Assembly: GCA_022824305.1 (NCBI GenBank)
Contig: JAJEAD010000071.1
Coordinates: 62,001 to 126,000 of the forward strand
Direction of reading: 5' to 3'
From: Gammaproteobacteria bacterium
GTDB taxonomy: Bacteria; Pseudomonadota; Gammaproteobacteria; HK1
DNA length: 64,000 nucleotides
The position numbers and the translations under genes were made by a program. The notes under the pieces were generated by a model that searched no databases, had not been told where the DNA came from, and saw nothing but the letters and a program-made list of their open reading frames with translations. Shown in pieces: positions 36,785-46,147 of this stretch (position 1 is its first letter; every line of letters starts with the position of its first letter).

Positions 36785-37039
36785 GATCCGAAAGACTTCC
36801 TCGTAAGCGTGGCTCGGAAAGCGACCGGCCCGATTCCCCGCACCGCGCCCGACGTCGACCCGGCCTCTCCTCGCTGCGCACCCCGTGACGGGAGTCGCGT
36901 GCGGATGCCCGACCCGAGCTGCGGCCCCGGTCTCCCACCCGAGGCGGGCGGGCGGGCACTGCCGCGCCGACCGCAGTGTATTCATTTGTCCGGATGGGCG
37001 CAAAAGGACCCTCCGGCGCTTTCCCGGGACTCCTGAACG

Positions 37040-38146
37040 GTGGTCGTCAGCCGATATCTCGTTCGCGAAATCGGGAGCACCCTGCTCGCGGTGCTCGCCG
37101 TGCTTCTGCTCGTCTTTGCCGCAAGCAGGTTCGTTCGCCTGGTAGCGGAGGCGGCCGCGGGACGGCTTCCCGCCGACGTGGTCTTTCCTCTCGTCCTCGT
37201 GAAGCTCAGCGTCGGACTGCCCATACTCCTGCCGCTCTCGTTCTTCGTAGCGGTGCTTCTCGCCCTGGGGCGCCTTTACCGGGACAGCGAAGTGGTGGCA
37301 ATGGCGGCGGGCGGAATAGGGGTTGCCCACGTCGCGCGGATGGTGATGCCGCTCGCCGTGCTGCTCGTGGCCATCGTCGCCGCGCTCTCCTGCTTCGCGT
37401 CGCCCCGGCTCGCTTCTCTCGAGGATTCGCTCACCGCGCGAGCCCGCGGCGAGGCGCAGGTGACGAACCTGCTCCCGGGGAGCTTCAACAAGTTCGGCGG
37501 CAGCGGGATCGTGTACGTGGAGTCCATAGACGAGGACCGGCGCACCATGCGCAACGTGTTCGTGAGAGTTGCCGGATCGGAGCGGGACGAGGTGGTGACG
37601 GCCGAGCGGGCCTACCAGTCCAACCGGGGCTCCGCCGGCGAGCGCTTCATGGTGCTCGAGAACGGACGACGCTATTCCGGAACGCCGGGTCGGGCCGACT
37701 TTGCGACGACGCGCTTCGAGCGACACGCGGTGCGCCTGGATGCGGTGATGCGCTTCTCCGAGAGGAGCTCTCTCGACGCCGTGCCCACTTCCGGTCTGTG
37801 GCGCTCGTCGGACCCGCAGCATGCGGCGGAGCTGCAATGGCGACTCTCGCTTCCCGTTTCCGCGGCCCTGCTCGCGCTGCTTGCGGTGCCGCTCGCGCGA
37901 ACCGGACGGCGCCAGGGTCGCTACGCCAAGCTTCTGATTGCAGTGGTGCTCTACTTCACGTACAGCAATGGACTGGGCATCACCCGGAACCTGGTGGAGC
38001 GTGGAGAGCTCTCGGCCTGGATCGGGATGTGGCCGGTGCACGCAGCGATCCTGGCGGTAGCGGTGGCGATGCTCGGGCGACAGGGGAGCCGGCGCCGATA
38101 CCGCATCGTGCCCCGAGGCGCGGGACCGGGCTTCATGACCGGGTAG
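37040..38146 (+). CDS. lptF: LPS export ABC transporter permease LptF
   Basis: The 368-residue inner-membrane protein has six predicted helices, three before and three after a periplasmic jelly-roll domain (about residues 125-265). It opens VVSRYLVREIGSTLLAVLAV, as LptF does. With LptG and LptB it extracts LPS from the inner membrane. The start is a GTG at 37040 without a strong ribosome-binding site. lptG follows after 8 bp. pepA divergent from lptF is a conserved arrangement. Confidence 0.95.
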   Translation: MVVSRYLVREIGSTLLAVLAVLLLVFAASRFVRLVAEAAAGRLPADVVFPLVLVKLSVGLPILLPLSFFVAVLLALGRLYRDSEVVAMAAGGIGVAHVARMVMPLAVLLVAIVAALSCFASPRLASLEDSLTARARGEAQVTNLLPGSFNKFGGSGIVYVESIDEDRRTMRNVFVRVAGSERDEVVTAERAYQSNRGSAGERFMVLENGRRYSGTPGRADFATTRFERHAVRLDAVMRFSERSSLDAVPTSGLWRSSDPQHAAELQWRLSLPVSAALLALLAVPLARTGRRQGRYAKLLIAVVLYFTYSNGLGITRNLVERGELSAWIGMWPVHAAILAVAVAMLGRQGSRRRYRIVPRGAGPGFMTG

Positions 38147-38154
38147 GGGACGCG

Positions 38155-39234
38155 GTGCGCTTCATCCCGCTGAAGATCTTCGAGCGCTATGTCGCGGTCC
38201 ATGTCGTGGCCGCGACCCTGCTGTCCCTGCTCGTGCTTCTCGCGTTGTTTCTCTTCGTCAGCGTGGTCGATGACCTCGGCGACGTCGGCAAGGGGGACTA
38301 CACCGTGCTGCGTTCGCTCGAGTACGTCGCGCTGAGCGCGCCGCGACTCGCCTTTTCCCTCTTCCCCGTCGCCGCCGTCATCGGCACCCTGCTCGGGCTC
38401 GGGCTGATGGCGGCCAACTCGGAGCTGGTGGTGCTGCGCGGGGCCGGCGTCTCGGTGGCGGAACTCGTCGGCGCGGCGATGAAGGCGGCCGCCTTGCTCA
38501 TGATTGCAGTGCTCCTCGTGGGGGAGTTCGTTGCGCCCTTTTCCGAGCGCATCGCCGAGCAGCGGCGCGCGAGCGCGCATGCCGGATACGCAGTCAGTGA
38601 GGATGGCGCGGGGTTCTGGGCACGGGACGGCAACAGCTTCATCAACGTGCGCGGCCTGAACCCCGGAGAGCGAATGGAGGAGCTCTTCATATACGAGTTC
38701 GACGATTCGCGCCGCCTTCGCGTCGCGACCCATGCGGCCGAGGCGACCTACCGGGAGGGCCGGTGGCACCTGGTGGGCATCGCCCAGACGCGTTTCGATG
38801 GCGATCGGGTGACGGGGCGCAGCCTGGAAAGGGCCCGCTGGGATTCGCACTTTCGGCCCGAGCTGGTGAACCTGGTCGCCCTGCGCCCCGAGAGCCTCTC
38901 CGCGCTGGGGCTCGCGCGCTACATCGGCCACCTGAGGCAGAACATGCAGAGCGCAAAGCGATTCGAGCTCGCCCTGTGGACCAAGCTCGCCTACCCCCTG
39001 GCGACGGGTGTGATGGTGCTGCTCGCGGTGCCGCTGGTGCTCGGGCGCCTTCAGCGCGCCGGTCTCGGTGCGCGGATGCTGGTCGGAGCGCTGCTGGGAT
39101 TGAGCTTCCACGTCGTCAATCAGGCAACGGGCCACCTGGGTCTCGTGTATCACCTGAATCCCGTGGTGACTGCGCTCAGCCCCACCGGGATCTTTCTCGT
39201 CGCCGCGTTGTGGATGCTGCGCCGCCTGAACTGA
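38155..39234 (+). CDS. lptG: LPS export ABC transporter permease LptG
   Basis: The 359-residue partner of LptF begins VRFIPLKIFERYVAVHVVAAT from a GTG at 38155 with AGGGGA a few bases upstream. It has the same six-helix plus jelly-roll design, with the conserved C-terminal helices LAYPLATGVMVLLAVPLVLG and LLGLSFHVVNQATGHLGLVY. Its last 59 bp overlap, on the opposite strand, the 3' end of the RDD gene. Cotranscription with lptF is almost certain. Confidence 0.95.
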   Translation: MRFIPLKIFERYVAVHVVAATLLSLLVLLALFLFVSVVDDLGDVGKGDYTVLRSLEYVALSAPRLAFSLFPVAAVIGTLLGLGLMAANSELVVLRGAGVSVAELVGAAMKAAALLMIAVLLVGEFVAPFSERIAEQRRASAHAGYAVSEDGAGFWARDGNSFINVRGLNPGERMEELFIYEFDDSRRLRVATHAAEATYREGRWHLVGIAQTRFDGDRVTGRSLERARWDSHFRPELVNLVALRPESLSALGLARYIGHLRQNMQSAKRFELALWTKLAYPLATGVMVLLAVPLVLGRLQRAGLGARMLVGALLGLSFHVVNQATGHLGLVYHLNPVVTALSPTGIFLVAALWMLRRLN

Positions 39235-39733
39235 GCGCAGTCCCGGCGACGGCGTTCTCGAGCATGGTGCGCGAGAGGCGGTCGTGCCAGGTCCGGCGCT
39301 CGTGGTCCACCGCGGACCAGAGGAACCCTGCGCCGCAGGCCGCCCACGAGAGCAGTGCGGCGAGATAGCGGACTGTCGCCTCCTTCCAGGCGACCGGCGC
39401 CCCCCGCGCGGCGCGGACGCGGATGTTCCAGGCCCGCATGCCGATCGTCTGCCCGCCGTGGGTCCAGCACCAGGTGAAGTACAGGTAGCTGACCGCGAGG
39501 AGATAGAGCGGATAGAGCCCGTTCGAGGAGGAGATGGCCTGCCCGCCGGAGAAGGGAAGCAGGAGGGCGGTGGCCACGAAGAGCAGCGCGAAGAGCAGGA
39601 AGGCATCGTAGGCGACGGCGGCAAGGCGGCGCAGCAGTCCTACCGGTCCGGAAGGGGCGGGCTGCGCCGCGCTCGAATTCGCGTTGCCGGGCTCGGAAGG
39701 CCCGGGCTCCCTTCGCGTGCCGGTCCGCTTCAC
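39176..39733 (-). CDS. RDD-family membrane protein
   Basis: The protein is about 185 residues from a GTG at 39733. After a polar N-terminal tail comes an RDD domain: LLRRLAAVAYDAFLLFALL, a second helix pair with YLYFTWCWTHGGQTIGMRAW, and SWAACGAGFLWSAVDHERR before a DRLSRT segment. RDD proteins are small multi-helix membrane proteins of mostly unknown or transport-related function. They often lie beside lptFG/pepA in gammaproteobacteria, which supports the call. The C-terminus runs antisense into lptG by 59 bp. The start is uncertain because no good ribosome-binding site is visible. Confidence 0.8.
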   Translation of the reverse strand: MKRTGTRREPGPSEPGNANSSAAQPAPSGPVGLLRRLAAVAYDAFLLFALLFVATALLLPFSGGQAISSSNGLYPLYLLAVSYLYFTWCWTHGGQTIGMRAWNIRVRAARGAPVAWKEATVRYLAALLSWAACGAGFLWSAVDHERRTWHDRLSRTMLENAVAGTALSSGGAASTTRRRERSRWG

Positions 39734-39768
39734 CTGCGTGTCGGGTCCGAGACGAGCCGCCCTGCCGG

Positions 39769-40335
39769 TTACGCCCTGGGCAGCGTCACGCCCCTCTGGC
39801 GCATGTACTTCCCCTGGCGGTCCCGGTAGGAAGTCTCGCAGGCCTCGTCCGACTCGAAGAACACGACCTGGGCGACGCCTTCGTTCGCGTAGACCTTGGC
39901 GGGAAGCGGCGTGGTGTTGGAGAACTCGAGCGTCACGTGTCCTTCCCACTCCGGCTCCAGAGGAGTCACGTTCACGATGATGCCGCAGCGCGCGTACGTC
40001 GACTTTCCGAGGCAGACGGTGAGGATTCCCCGCGGGATTCGCAGGTACTCGACGGTGCGCGCGAGGGCGAAGGAGTTGGGCGGGATGATGCACACGTCGG
40101 CGTTCACGTCGACGAAGCTCGTGTCGTCGAAGGCCTTGGGGTCGACGATGGCCGAGTTGATGTTGGTGAAGACCTTGAACTCGTTCGCGCAGCGGATGTC
40201 GTAGCCGTAGCTCGACGTGCCGTAGGAAATGACCCGCCGGCCCGAACGCTCGCGGATCTGGCTCGGCTCGAAGGGATCGATGAGGCCCTCTTCGGCCGCC
40301 ATGCGGCGTATCCAGTGGTCCGGCTTGACGCTCAT
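39769..40335 (-). CDS. dcd: dCTP deaminase
   Basis: Dcd deaminates dCTP to dUTP, the main source of dUMP for thymidylate in Gram-negative bacteria. The 188-residue trimeric-fold protein starts [22 protein letters not shown]. It contains [21 protein letters not shown] and [25 protein letters not shown], with the catalytic Glu in the last segment. The frame is open upstream to 40392, but the family start is at 40335. apbC ends 133 bp upstream on the same strand; dcd following apbC is a common pairing. Confidence 0.96.
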   Translation of the reverse strand: MSVKPDHWIRRMAAEEGLIDPFEPSQIRERSGRRVISYGTSSYGYDIRCANEFKVFTNINSAIVDPKAFDDTSFVDVNADVCIIPPNSFALARTVEYLRIPRGILTVCLGKSTYARCGIIVNVTPLEPEWEGHVTLEFSNTTPLPAKVYANEGVAQVVFFESDEACETSYRDRQGKYMRQRGVTLPRA

Positions 40336-40468
40336 GTGATCCACGCCTCCGCTCGCCCGGTCCGCTCCCCACCCGGTCGTGCCCCGGCCCATACGCCCGG
40401 CGGAATCCGCTCCGTGGTGGCCGGCGGGGAAGAGTCCGGCAATTCAGGGCCTGGGGATGCCCGCGGCC

Positions 40469-41557
40469 TCAGTTGTTGGTAATCACGATGCTCGGGAACG
40501 CGTGCCGGTAGTCCTTCGCCTTCAGCGCGAGCTTGGCCGAGACCCGGCGCGCCACCTCCCGAAAGATCCCGGCGTTTCGCTCGTCCGGGGACTTCGCCAC
40601 CGTCGGGTGGCCGCCGTCCGCGTCTTCGCGGATGCGGATGTCGAGCGGCAGCGAGCCCAGCAGGTCGACTCCGTGCTCCGATGCCATCCGCTTGCCGCCG
40701 CCGTGGCCGAAGACGTGCTCTTCGTGGCCGCACTGCGAGCACACGTGAATGCTCATGTTTTCGATGACGCCGAGCACCGGAACCTGGACTTTCTCGAACA
40801 TCTTGAGGCCCTTTCGGGCGTCCATGAGAGCGATGTCCTGGGGAGTGGTGACGATCACCGCTCCTCTGACCGGAATATTCTTCGCCAGCGTAAGCTGGGT
40901 TTCGCAGGTGCCCGGCGGCAGTTCGACGATCAGGTAGTCCACTGCGCGCCAGTTCGTGTCCTTGAGCAACTGCTCCAGCGCCTGCGTCACCATCGGTCCT
41001 CGCCAGATCATCGGTGTCTCTTCGTCGATGAGGTATCCGATTGACATCGACTGAATGCGATGACTCATGACCGGATCGAGCGACTTTCCGTCCGGGGAGT
41101 TGGGCTTTCCCCGGGCGCCCAGCATGCGGGGCTGGCTGGGGCCGTAGATGTCGGCATCGAGCATGCCGACCGTGGCGCCCTCGGCGGACAGGGCCAGGGC
41201 GAGGTTCGCGGACACCGTCGACTTGCCCACCCCGCCCTTGCCGGAAGCGACCGCGATGACGTTCTTGACCTCCTTGAGCAGCTCCACTCCCTTCTGGACC
41301 GCGTGTGCATCGATCTTCGATTCCACTTCGACGGTGGCCGCCGTGATCCCCTCGATCTCGAGCAGGCGCTCGCGCAAGGCCGAGGAGAGCGGGCCCGCGT
41401 GACCCTTGGCGGGAAAGCCGAGCACGACCTTGACCCGCACGCCGTCTCCGTTCAGGGAGACGTTCTTGATGCACTTGGCGCTGACGAGATCGCACTCGAG
41501 ATAGGGGTCGCGGTACTCGCGCAGCGCCTCGTCGACCTTCGCTCGGGTGCCTTCCAC
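40469..41557 (-). CDS. apbC: Mrp/ApbC family P-loop Fe-S cluster carrier
   Basis: The 362-residue protein has an N-terminal DUF59/MIP18 domain (residues 1-85) and an Mrp ATPase: Walker A ASGKGGVGKST around residues 104-114, DADIYGPSQPRMLG, and CSQC at 273-276 for cluster binding. ApbC binds and transfers Fe-S clusters in the cytoplasm. The second nucleotide motif, normally DxPPGTGD, reads ELPPGTCE here (residues 212-219), so three usually conserved positions are changed. The start is a GTG at 41557. It lies divergent from metG, a widespread arrangement. Confidence 0.92.
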   Translation of the reverse strand: MEGTRAKVDEALREYRDPYLECDLVSAKCIKNVSLNGDGVRVKVVLGFPAKGHAGPLSSALRERLLEIEGITAATVEVESKIDAHAVQKGVELLKEVKNVIAVASGKGGVGKSTVSANLALALSAEGATVGMLDADIYGPSQPRMLGARGKPNSPDGKSLDPVMSHRIQSMSIGYLIDEETPMIWRGPMVTQALEQLLKDTNWRAVDYLIVELPPGTCETQLTLAKNIPVRGAVIVTTPQDIALMDARKGLKMFEKVQVPVLGVIENMSIHVCSQCGHEEHVFGHGGGKRMASEHGVDLLGSLPLDIRIREDADGGHPTVAKSPDERNAGIFREVARRVSAKLALKAKDYRHAFPSIVITNN

Positions 41558-41880
41558 TCCGTTCTCCGCCTGCCGTCGATGAGGCAGTCGATGTTACTCC
41601 AATACCGGCGGCACCGGCCCCTTCGCCGCCCGAGTTCCGAGTCGCGGCGATTTGCTACGATCCGCCTCCCGGTGGCTCGAGCCTTCCTCGGGAAGCGGTC
41701 GCTCCCGGGGAGGGGCTCGGACGAAGGGAAACGAAGGGCTGCGATGCGATGGCGCGGCGGGCGGCGTTCGCACGGATCACCAGCATGGCGGCGGCGCGGG
41801 CGCCGATGCCCGACGCCATCGTTGCGACGGACGAGGCGAGGGTCGGATGACAACGGGGTTTCGAAGGGGAGACATGAGTC
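41558..41880. promoter_or_regulatory. Divergent apbC/metG promoter region
   Basis: This 323-bp spacer contains no supportable gene. On the plus strand TGCTACGAT (around 41651) resembles an extended -10 for metG, but no matching -35 is clear. An ATG at 41874 opens only a five-codon frame that ends in TGA across the metG start region; it shares the GGGGAGA ribosome-binding site used by metG and may be incidental. Confidence 0.25.
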
Positions 41881-43947
41881 GTGCCGCTTGATTCGGAAGG
41901 GTCGCGCGCTTCGAGCGAGCCGCGGCGCAGGATGCTGGTGACCAGCGCGCTCCCCTACGCGAACGGGCCGCTGCATCTGGGGCATCTCGTCGAGTACATC
42001 CAGACCGACATCTGGGTCCGCTACCAGCGGGCGAGAGGGCACGAGTGCCTGTACGTGTGCGCGGACGACGCGCACGGCACCCCGATCATGCTGAGAGCGA
42101 AGGCTGACGGCATCTCCCCGGAGGCGCTGATCGAAGCGATGTTCGAGGAGCACCGGTGCGACTTCGATGCGTTCGCGATCTCGCTGGACAATTTCCACAC
42201 CACGCACTCCGACGAGAACCGCTTCTACTCCGAGTACATCTACCGGGGCCTGCGCGAGACCGGAGCCATCGCGGTGCGCACCATCCGCCAGGCCTACGAT
42301 CCTGTCGAGGAGATGTTCCTTCCCGACCGTTACGTGCGCGGAACGTGCCCGCGCTGCGGGGCGGCAGACCAGTACGGCGACAGTTGCGAAAAGTGCGGGG
42401 CCACCTATACCCCGATGGATCTCGGCGATCCCGTCTCGGTAATCTCGGGACGGACACCGGTCGAACGCGACTCCGAGCACCACTTCGTCCGACTCTCTGA
42501 GTTCGAGGAGCGCCTGAAACAGTGGATGGGCGCATCGGGTCGCGGAGGGGGGGTGCAGCGGGAGATCGCCAACAAGCTCTCCGAGTGGTTCGATGCGGGG
42601 CTGCGGGACTGGGACATATCCCGCGACGCGCCCTACTTCGGTTTCGAGATCCCCGACGCTCCGGGCAAGTACTTCTATGTATGGCTCGATGCCCCGATCG
42701 GCTACATGGCGAGCTTTGCGAACCTCTGCGCGCGCCGCCCGGATCTCGACTTCGACGAGTTCTGGGGGGAGGGAGCCGACACCGGGCTGTATCACTTCAT
42801 CGGCAAGGACATTGCCTACTTCCACACGCTGTTCTGGCCCGCGATGCTGATGGGCGCCGGTTTCCGCCCGCCCACCGCGGTGTTCTGCCACGGTTTCCTC
42901 ACCGTCGGCGGCGAGAAGATGTCGAAGTCCCGAGGCACCTTCATCACCGCGCGCACCTACCTGGATCACCTGGATCCGGAGTACCTGCGCTACTACTACG
43001 CCTGCAAGCTGGGACCGGGCATCGACGATCTCGATCTCAACCTCGACGACTTCGTGCAACGGGTCAACGCGGATCTCGTGGGCAAGGTGGTGAACATCGC
43101 GTCGCGTTGCGCCGCCTTCATTACCCGCCATTTCGACGGTCTTCTCTCGGCGACGCTGCCCGTTCCGGCGATGTACGAGGAGTTCGTCGGCGCCGGAAGC
43201 GAGATCGGCGCGGCCTTCGAAGGTCGCGACTACGGTCGGGCGGTGCGCCGAATCATGGCGCTCAGCGACCGCGCGAACCGCTACATCGACGCCGAGAAGC
43301 CCTGGGTGGCGCTCCGGGATCCCGCGCGCCGTGACGAGGTTCAGGCGGTATGCACCATGGGCCTCAACCTGTTCCGTGTCCTCATGGTCTATCTCTCCCC
43401 CATCCTTCCCCGCACCGCGGAGCGCGTGGAGTCCTTTCTGAACGCGGGTGCGAGTCGCTGGGAGGACGTCGCCCATCCTCTCCTCGGCTCGCGCATCGAA
43501 GCGTTCAAGACACTGATGCGGCGGGTGGAAGCAAAGCAGGTGCACGCGATGGTGGACGCTTCCCGGGAGGAGGAGGGCCATTCGGATTCCGAGGCCCCGG
43601 CGACTTCGTCGGACGCTTCCGAAGTCGATCTGGAGCACTTCGATCGGGTCGATCTGCGGGCGGGCCGCATCGTCGGAGCCCGGGCGGTCGATGGCGCCGA
43701 TCGCCTGCTGGAGCTCGAAGTCGACATCGGAGAAGGGCGACCGCGCACCGTGTTCGCCGGGATCCGGGCCTCGTACCGTCCCGAGGAGCTGGTGGGGCGC
43801 ATGACGGTGGTGGTCGCGAACCTCGCGCCGCGCAAGATGCGCTTCGGAGTGTCCCGGGGCATGGTGCTGGCGGCGGGATCGGACGAATCCGGAATCCGGC
43901 TCGTCGCCCTGGATGAAGGCGTTGCCCCGGGCACCCGGGTAAGGTGA
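41881..43947 (+). CDS. metG: Methionyl-tRNA synthetase
   Basis: The 688-residue enzyme carries the HIGH-like motif [12 protein letters not shown], a zinc knuckle [18 protein letters not shown], the KMSKS loop [10 protein letters not shown], and a C-terminal tRNA-binding/dimerisation domain ([17 protein letters not shown]) as in E. coli MetG. The GTG at 41881 has GGGGAGA 8-14 nt upstream. The ATG at 41932 begins exactly at the conserved [12 protein letters not shown], so a shorter start is possible. rnfB and nth follow in the same direction. Confidence 0.97.
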   Translation: MPLDSEGSRASSEPRRRMLVTSALPYANGPLHLGHLVEYIQTDIWVRYQRARGHECLYVCADDAHGTPIMLRAKADGISPEALIEAMFEEHRCDFDAFAISLDNFHTTHSDENRFYSEYIYRGLRETGAIAVRTIRQAYDPVEEMFLPDRYVRGTCPRCGAADQYGDSCEKCGATYTPMDLGDPVSVISGRTPVERDSEHHFVRLSEFEERLKQWMGASGRGGGVQREIANKLSEWFDAGLRDWDISRDAPYFGFEIPDAPGKYFYVWLDAPIGYMASFANLCARRPDLDFDEFWGEGADTGLYHFIGKDIAYFHTLFWPAMLMGAGFRPPTAVFCHGFLTVGGEKMSKSRGTFITARTYLDHLDPEYLRYYYACKLGPGIDDLDLNLDDFVQRVNADLVGKVVNIASRCAAFITRHFDGLLSATLPVPAMYEEFVGAGSEIGAAFEGRDYGRAVRRIMALSDRANRYIDAEKPWVALRDPARRDEVQAVCTMGLNLFRVLMVYLSPILPRTAERVESFLNAGASRWEDVAHPLLGSRIEAFKTLMRRVEAKQVHAMVDASREEEGHSDSEAPATSSDASEVDLEHFDRVDLRAGRIVGARAVDGADRLLELEVDIGEGRPRTVFAGIRASYRPEELVGRMTVVVANLAPRKMRFGVSRGMVLAAGSDESGIRLVALDEGVAPGTRVR

Positions 43948-43961
43948 GAGGAGGCGAGCGG

Positions 43962-44621
43962 GTGAGCGATGCCGACACGGTTTCGGCGCTCGACGCACTC
44001 CTTCCCCAGACCCAGTGCCGCCAGTGCGGCTACCCGGGCTGCCTCGCCTACGCGAGGGCGATGGCGCGGGGGAGTGCGGACATCAATCGCTGCCCGCCCG
44101 GGGGCGAAAGCGTAGCGGCGGACCTCGCGGGGCGCCTTGCCCTTCCCGTGCAGCCCATCGATCGCTCCTGCGGGCCGGGCCGGCCTTTCACCCTGGCCCG
44201 CATCGACGAGTCCCGATGCATCGGCTGTGTCGCCTGCATCCGGGCCTGTCCGGTAGACGCAATCATCGGCGCCCGGGGGCGAATGCACACCGTGGTCGAG
44301 AGCGAGTGCACCGGGTGCGAGCTCTGCGTGCCCGCCTGTCCCGTCGATTGCATCGAGCTCGTCCCGATGCCGTTCCCGGGGAAAGGAGGGGAAGGTCGAG
44401 GCGAAGATCCGGACGCCTTCCTGCGGGCCTGGATGGCCGAGCGGGCTCCACGCGCCAGGGCCCGATTCGAGCGCCGGGCGGCAAGGCGTGCCTCCCGGCG
44501 AAAGACCCTGCGGGGCCGCGAAGCGGATGCGCTTCAGGGAGCGGAGCGAGCGGCGGTGGTCGCCGCCGCCGTTGCCCGGGTGCGCGAACGCAGGCGGGCG
44601 GCGGGGCGAGGGCGACGATGA
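43962..44621 (+). CDS. rnfB: RnfB-like ferredoxin, lacking the membrane anchor
   Basis: The 219-residue protein has the four-Cys 4Fe-4S domain of RnfB (LLPQTQCRQCGYPGCLAYA, then INRCPPGG) followed by two ferredoxin clusters (CIGCVACIRACPVDAI and CTGCELCVPACPVDC). An Arg/Ala-rich basic tail closes it. Standard RnfB/RsxB has an N-terminal transmembrane helix; this one starts directly at the cluster domain. The GTG at 43962 has an excellent AGGAGG site 7 nt upstream, so the short form is real rather than mis-called. The gene sits 14 bp after metG and overlaps nth (ATGA). No rnfA, C, D, G or E is present. Confidence 0.9.
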   Translation: MSDADTVSALDALLPQTQCRQCGYPGCLAYARAMARGSADINRCPPGGESVAADLAGRLALPVQPIDRSCGPGRPFTLARIDESRCIGCVACIRACPVDAIIGARGRMHTVVESECTGCELCVPACPVDCIELVPMPFPGKGGEGRGEDPDAFLRAWMAERAPRARARFERRAARRASRRKTLRGREADALQGAERAAVVAAAVARVRERRRAAGRGRR

Positions 44622-45256
44622 ACCGGACGAAACGAGCGGTCGCCTTCAGCAGGTTTCGCGACGCCAACCCGCATCCCACCACCGAGCTCGAGTTCAACTC
44701 CCCTTTCGAGCTCCTGGTGGCGGTGATCCTGTCCGCGCAGGCGACGGACGTGAGCGTGAACCGCGCCACCCGCCGGCTCTTCCCCCTCGCCCGCGATCCC
44801 GCGGCCATGTTGGAGCTCGGGGAGGAGGGTCTGAGACGCTGTATTCGCTCCATAGGACTCTACAACGCGAAGGCGAAGAACATCATCGCGGCCTGCCGGA
44901 AACTCCGCGAGGAGCACGGCGGCGAGGTCCCCACGACCAGAGCGGCCCTGGAATCCTTGCCGGGAGTCGGGAGGAAGACGGCGAACGTGGTGCTGAACAC
45001 CGCATTCGGAGTCCCCACCATCGCGGTGGATACCCACATCTTCAGGGTCTCCAACCGCACCGGCATTGCTCGCGGGAAGAACGTCAGGGAGGTCGAGGAG
45101 GGCCTGCTGCGCCGGGTGCCGCCGGAGTTCAGGCAGGACGCCCACCACTGGCTCATTCTGCACGGACGCTACGTGTGCACCGCCCGGCGGCCCCGATGCC
45201 GCGCCTGCATCATTGAGGATCTGTGCGGTTTCGAAGACAAGCAGGAGGCGGAGTGA
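44618..45256 (+). CDS. nth: Endonuclease III (DNA glycosylase/AP lyase)
   Basis: Nth removes oxidised pyrimidines. The 212-residue protein has the helix-hairpin-helix LPGVGRKTANVVLN with catalytic Lys120, the catalytic Asp138 in VDTHIFRVSNR, and the 4Fe-4S ligands in CTARRPRCRACIIEDLC (Cys-x6-Cys-x2-Cys-x5-Cys). Both catalytic positions match E. coli numbering. Overlap with rnfB by four bases couples the two Fe-S proteins. In E. coli nth is the last gene of the rsx/rnf operon. Confidence 0.97.
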   Translation: MNRTKRAVAFSRFRDANPHPTTELEFNSPFELLVAVILSAQATDVSVNRATRRLFPLARDPAAMLELGEEGLRRCIRSIGLYNAKAKNIIAACRKLREEHGGEVPTTRAALESLPGVGRKTANVVLNTAFGVPTIAVDTHIFRVSNRTGIARGKNVREVEEGLLRRVPPEFRQDAHHWLILHGRYVCTARRPRCRACIIEDLCGFEDKQEAE

Positions 45257-45307
45257 GGGAGAATGCGACTGGCATTCCGTGGGGTCGGCCCGATACTCTA
45301 ACTTCCC

Positions 45308-46147
45308 ATGAGCTGCCGCTCGCTCCACTTTTCCAAGATGCACGGGCTGGGCAACGATTTTCTCGTCGCCGACAATCGTGCGTGCCGGCTCGAGTTTGCC
45401 CCTGAGCTGGTGCGCGCATGGGGCGATCGCCACATCGGAGTCGGATTCGATCAGATGCTGGTCGCGGAGGCGCCCCGGGAGGAGCGCGCCGACTTCTCGG
45501 TGCGCATATTCAATCGGGACGGGAGCGAAGCCGGACAGTGCGGCAACGGCATGCGGTGCATGGCGCTCTTCGGGCGCCGCCGGGGTTTCTTCGAGGGTGA
45601 CGAGACGCTCATGGAGACGGTCGGGGGACTGGTGCGGGCTCGCATCGGCGACGACGGCGTCACCGTTTCCATGGGAGTTCCCGCCTTCGAGCCGGATTCC
45701 GTCCCTTTCCTCGCGGACGAGGACCGCCGCGTTCACGTGCTGGACCTCGGAGGCGGCGAGCAGGTGTCGGCGGGTGTGGTGTCCATGGGCAACCCCCACG
45801 CCGTGCTGTGGGTGGAGGAGGTGGCGCAGGCTCCGGTGTCGGCGATCGGCGTCCGGATTCAGACGAGCGGGCGCTTTCCCCGCGGCGTCAACGTGGGCTT
45901 CGCCCAGTGTCTGGATTCCGCGCGCATCCGCCTGCGGGTTTACGAACGGGGAGCGGGCGAGACCCGGGCCTGCGGTACCGGGGCCTGTGCGGCGGCAGTG
46001 GTGGGGATGCGCCAGGGCCGGCTCGACTCCGAAGTATCGGTCGATCTCCCCGGGGGACGTCTCGAGGTGGAATGGCCCGGCGCCGACTCGCCGGTCTGGT
46101 TGACCGGGGAGGCGAGGCACGTTTTCGACGGAGAACTCGGACTATGA
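45308..46147 (+). CDS. dapF: Diaminopimelate epimerase
   Basis: DapF converts LL- to meso-diaminopimelate for lysine and peptidoglycan. The 279-residue protein starts MSCRSLHFSKMHGLGNDF. It has the two catalytic cysteines, Cys78 in AGQCGNGMRC and Cys222 in ACGTGACA. The DUF484 gene overlaps its stop (ATGA), followed by xerC: the order dapF-DUF484-xerC is conserved in gammaproteobacteria. Confidence 0.97.
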   Translation: MSCRSLHFSKMHGLGNDFLVADNRACRLEFAPELVRAWGDRHIGVGFDQMLVAEAPREERADFSVRIFNRDGSEAGQCGNGMRCMALFGRRRGFFEGDETLMETVGGLVRARIGDDGVTVSMGVPAFEPDSVPFLADEDRRVHVLDLGGGEQVSAGVVSMGNPHAVLWVEEVAQAPVSAIGVRIQTSGRFPRGVNVGFAQCLDSARIRLRVYERGAGETRACGTGACAAAVVGMRQGRLDSEVSVDLPGGRLEVEWPGADSPVWLTGEARHVFDGELGL

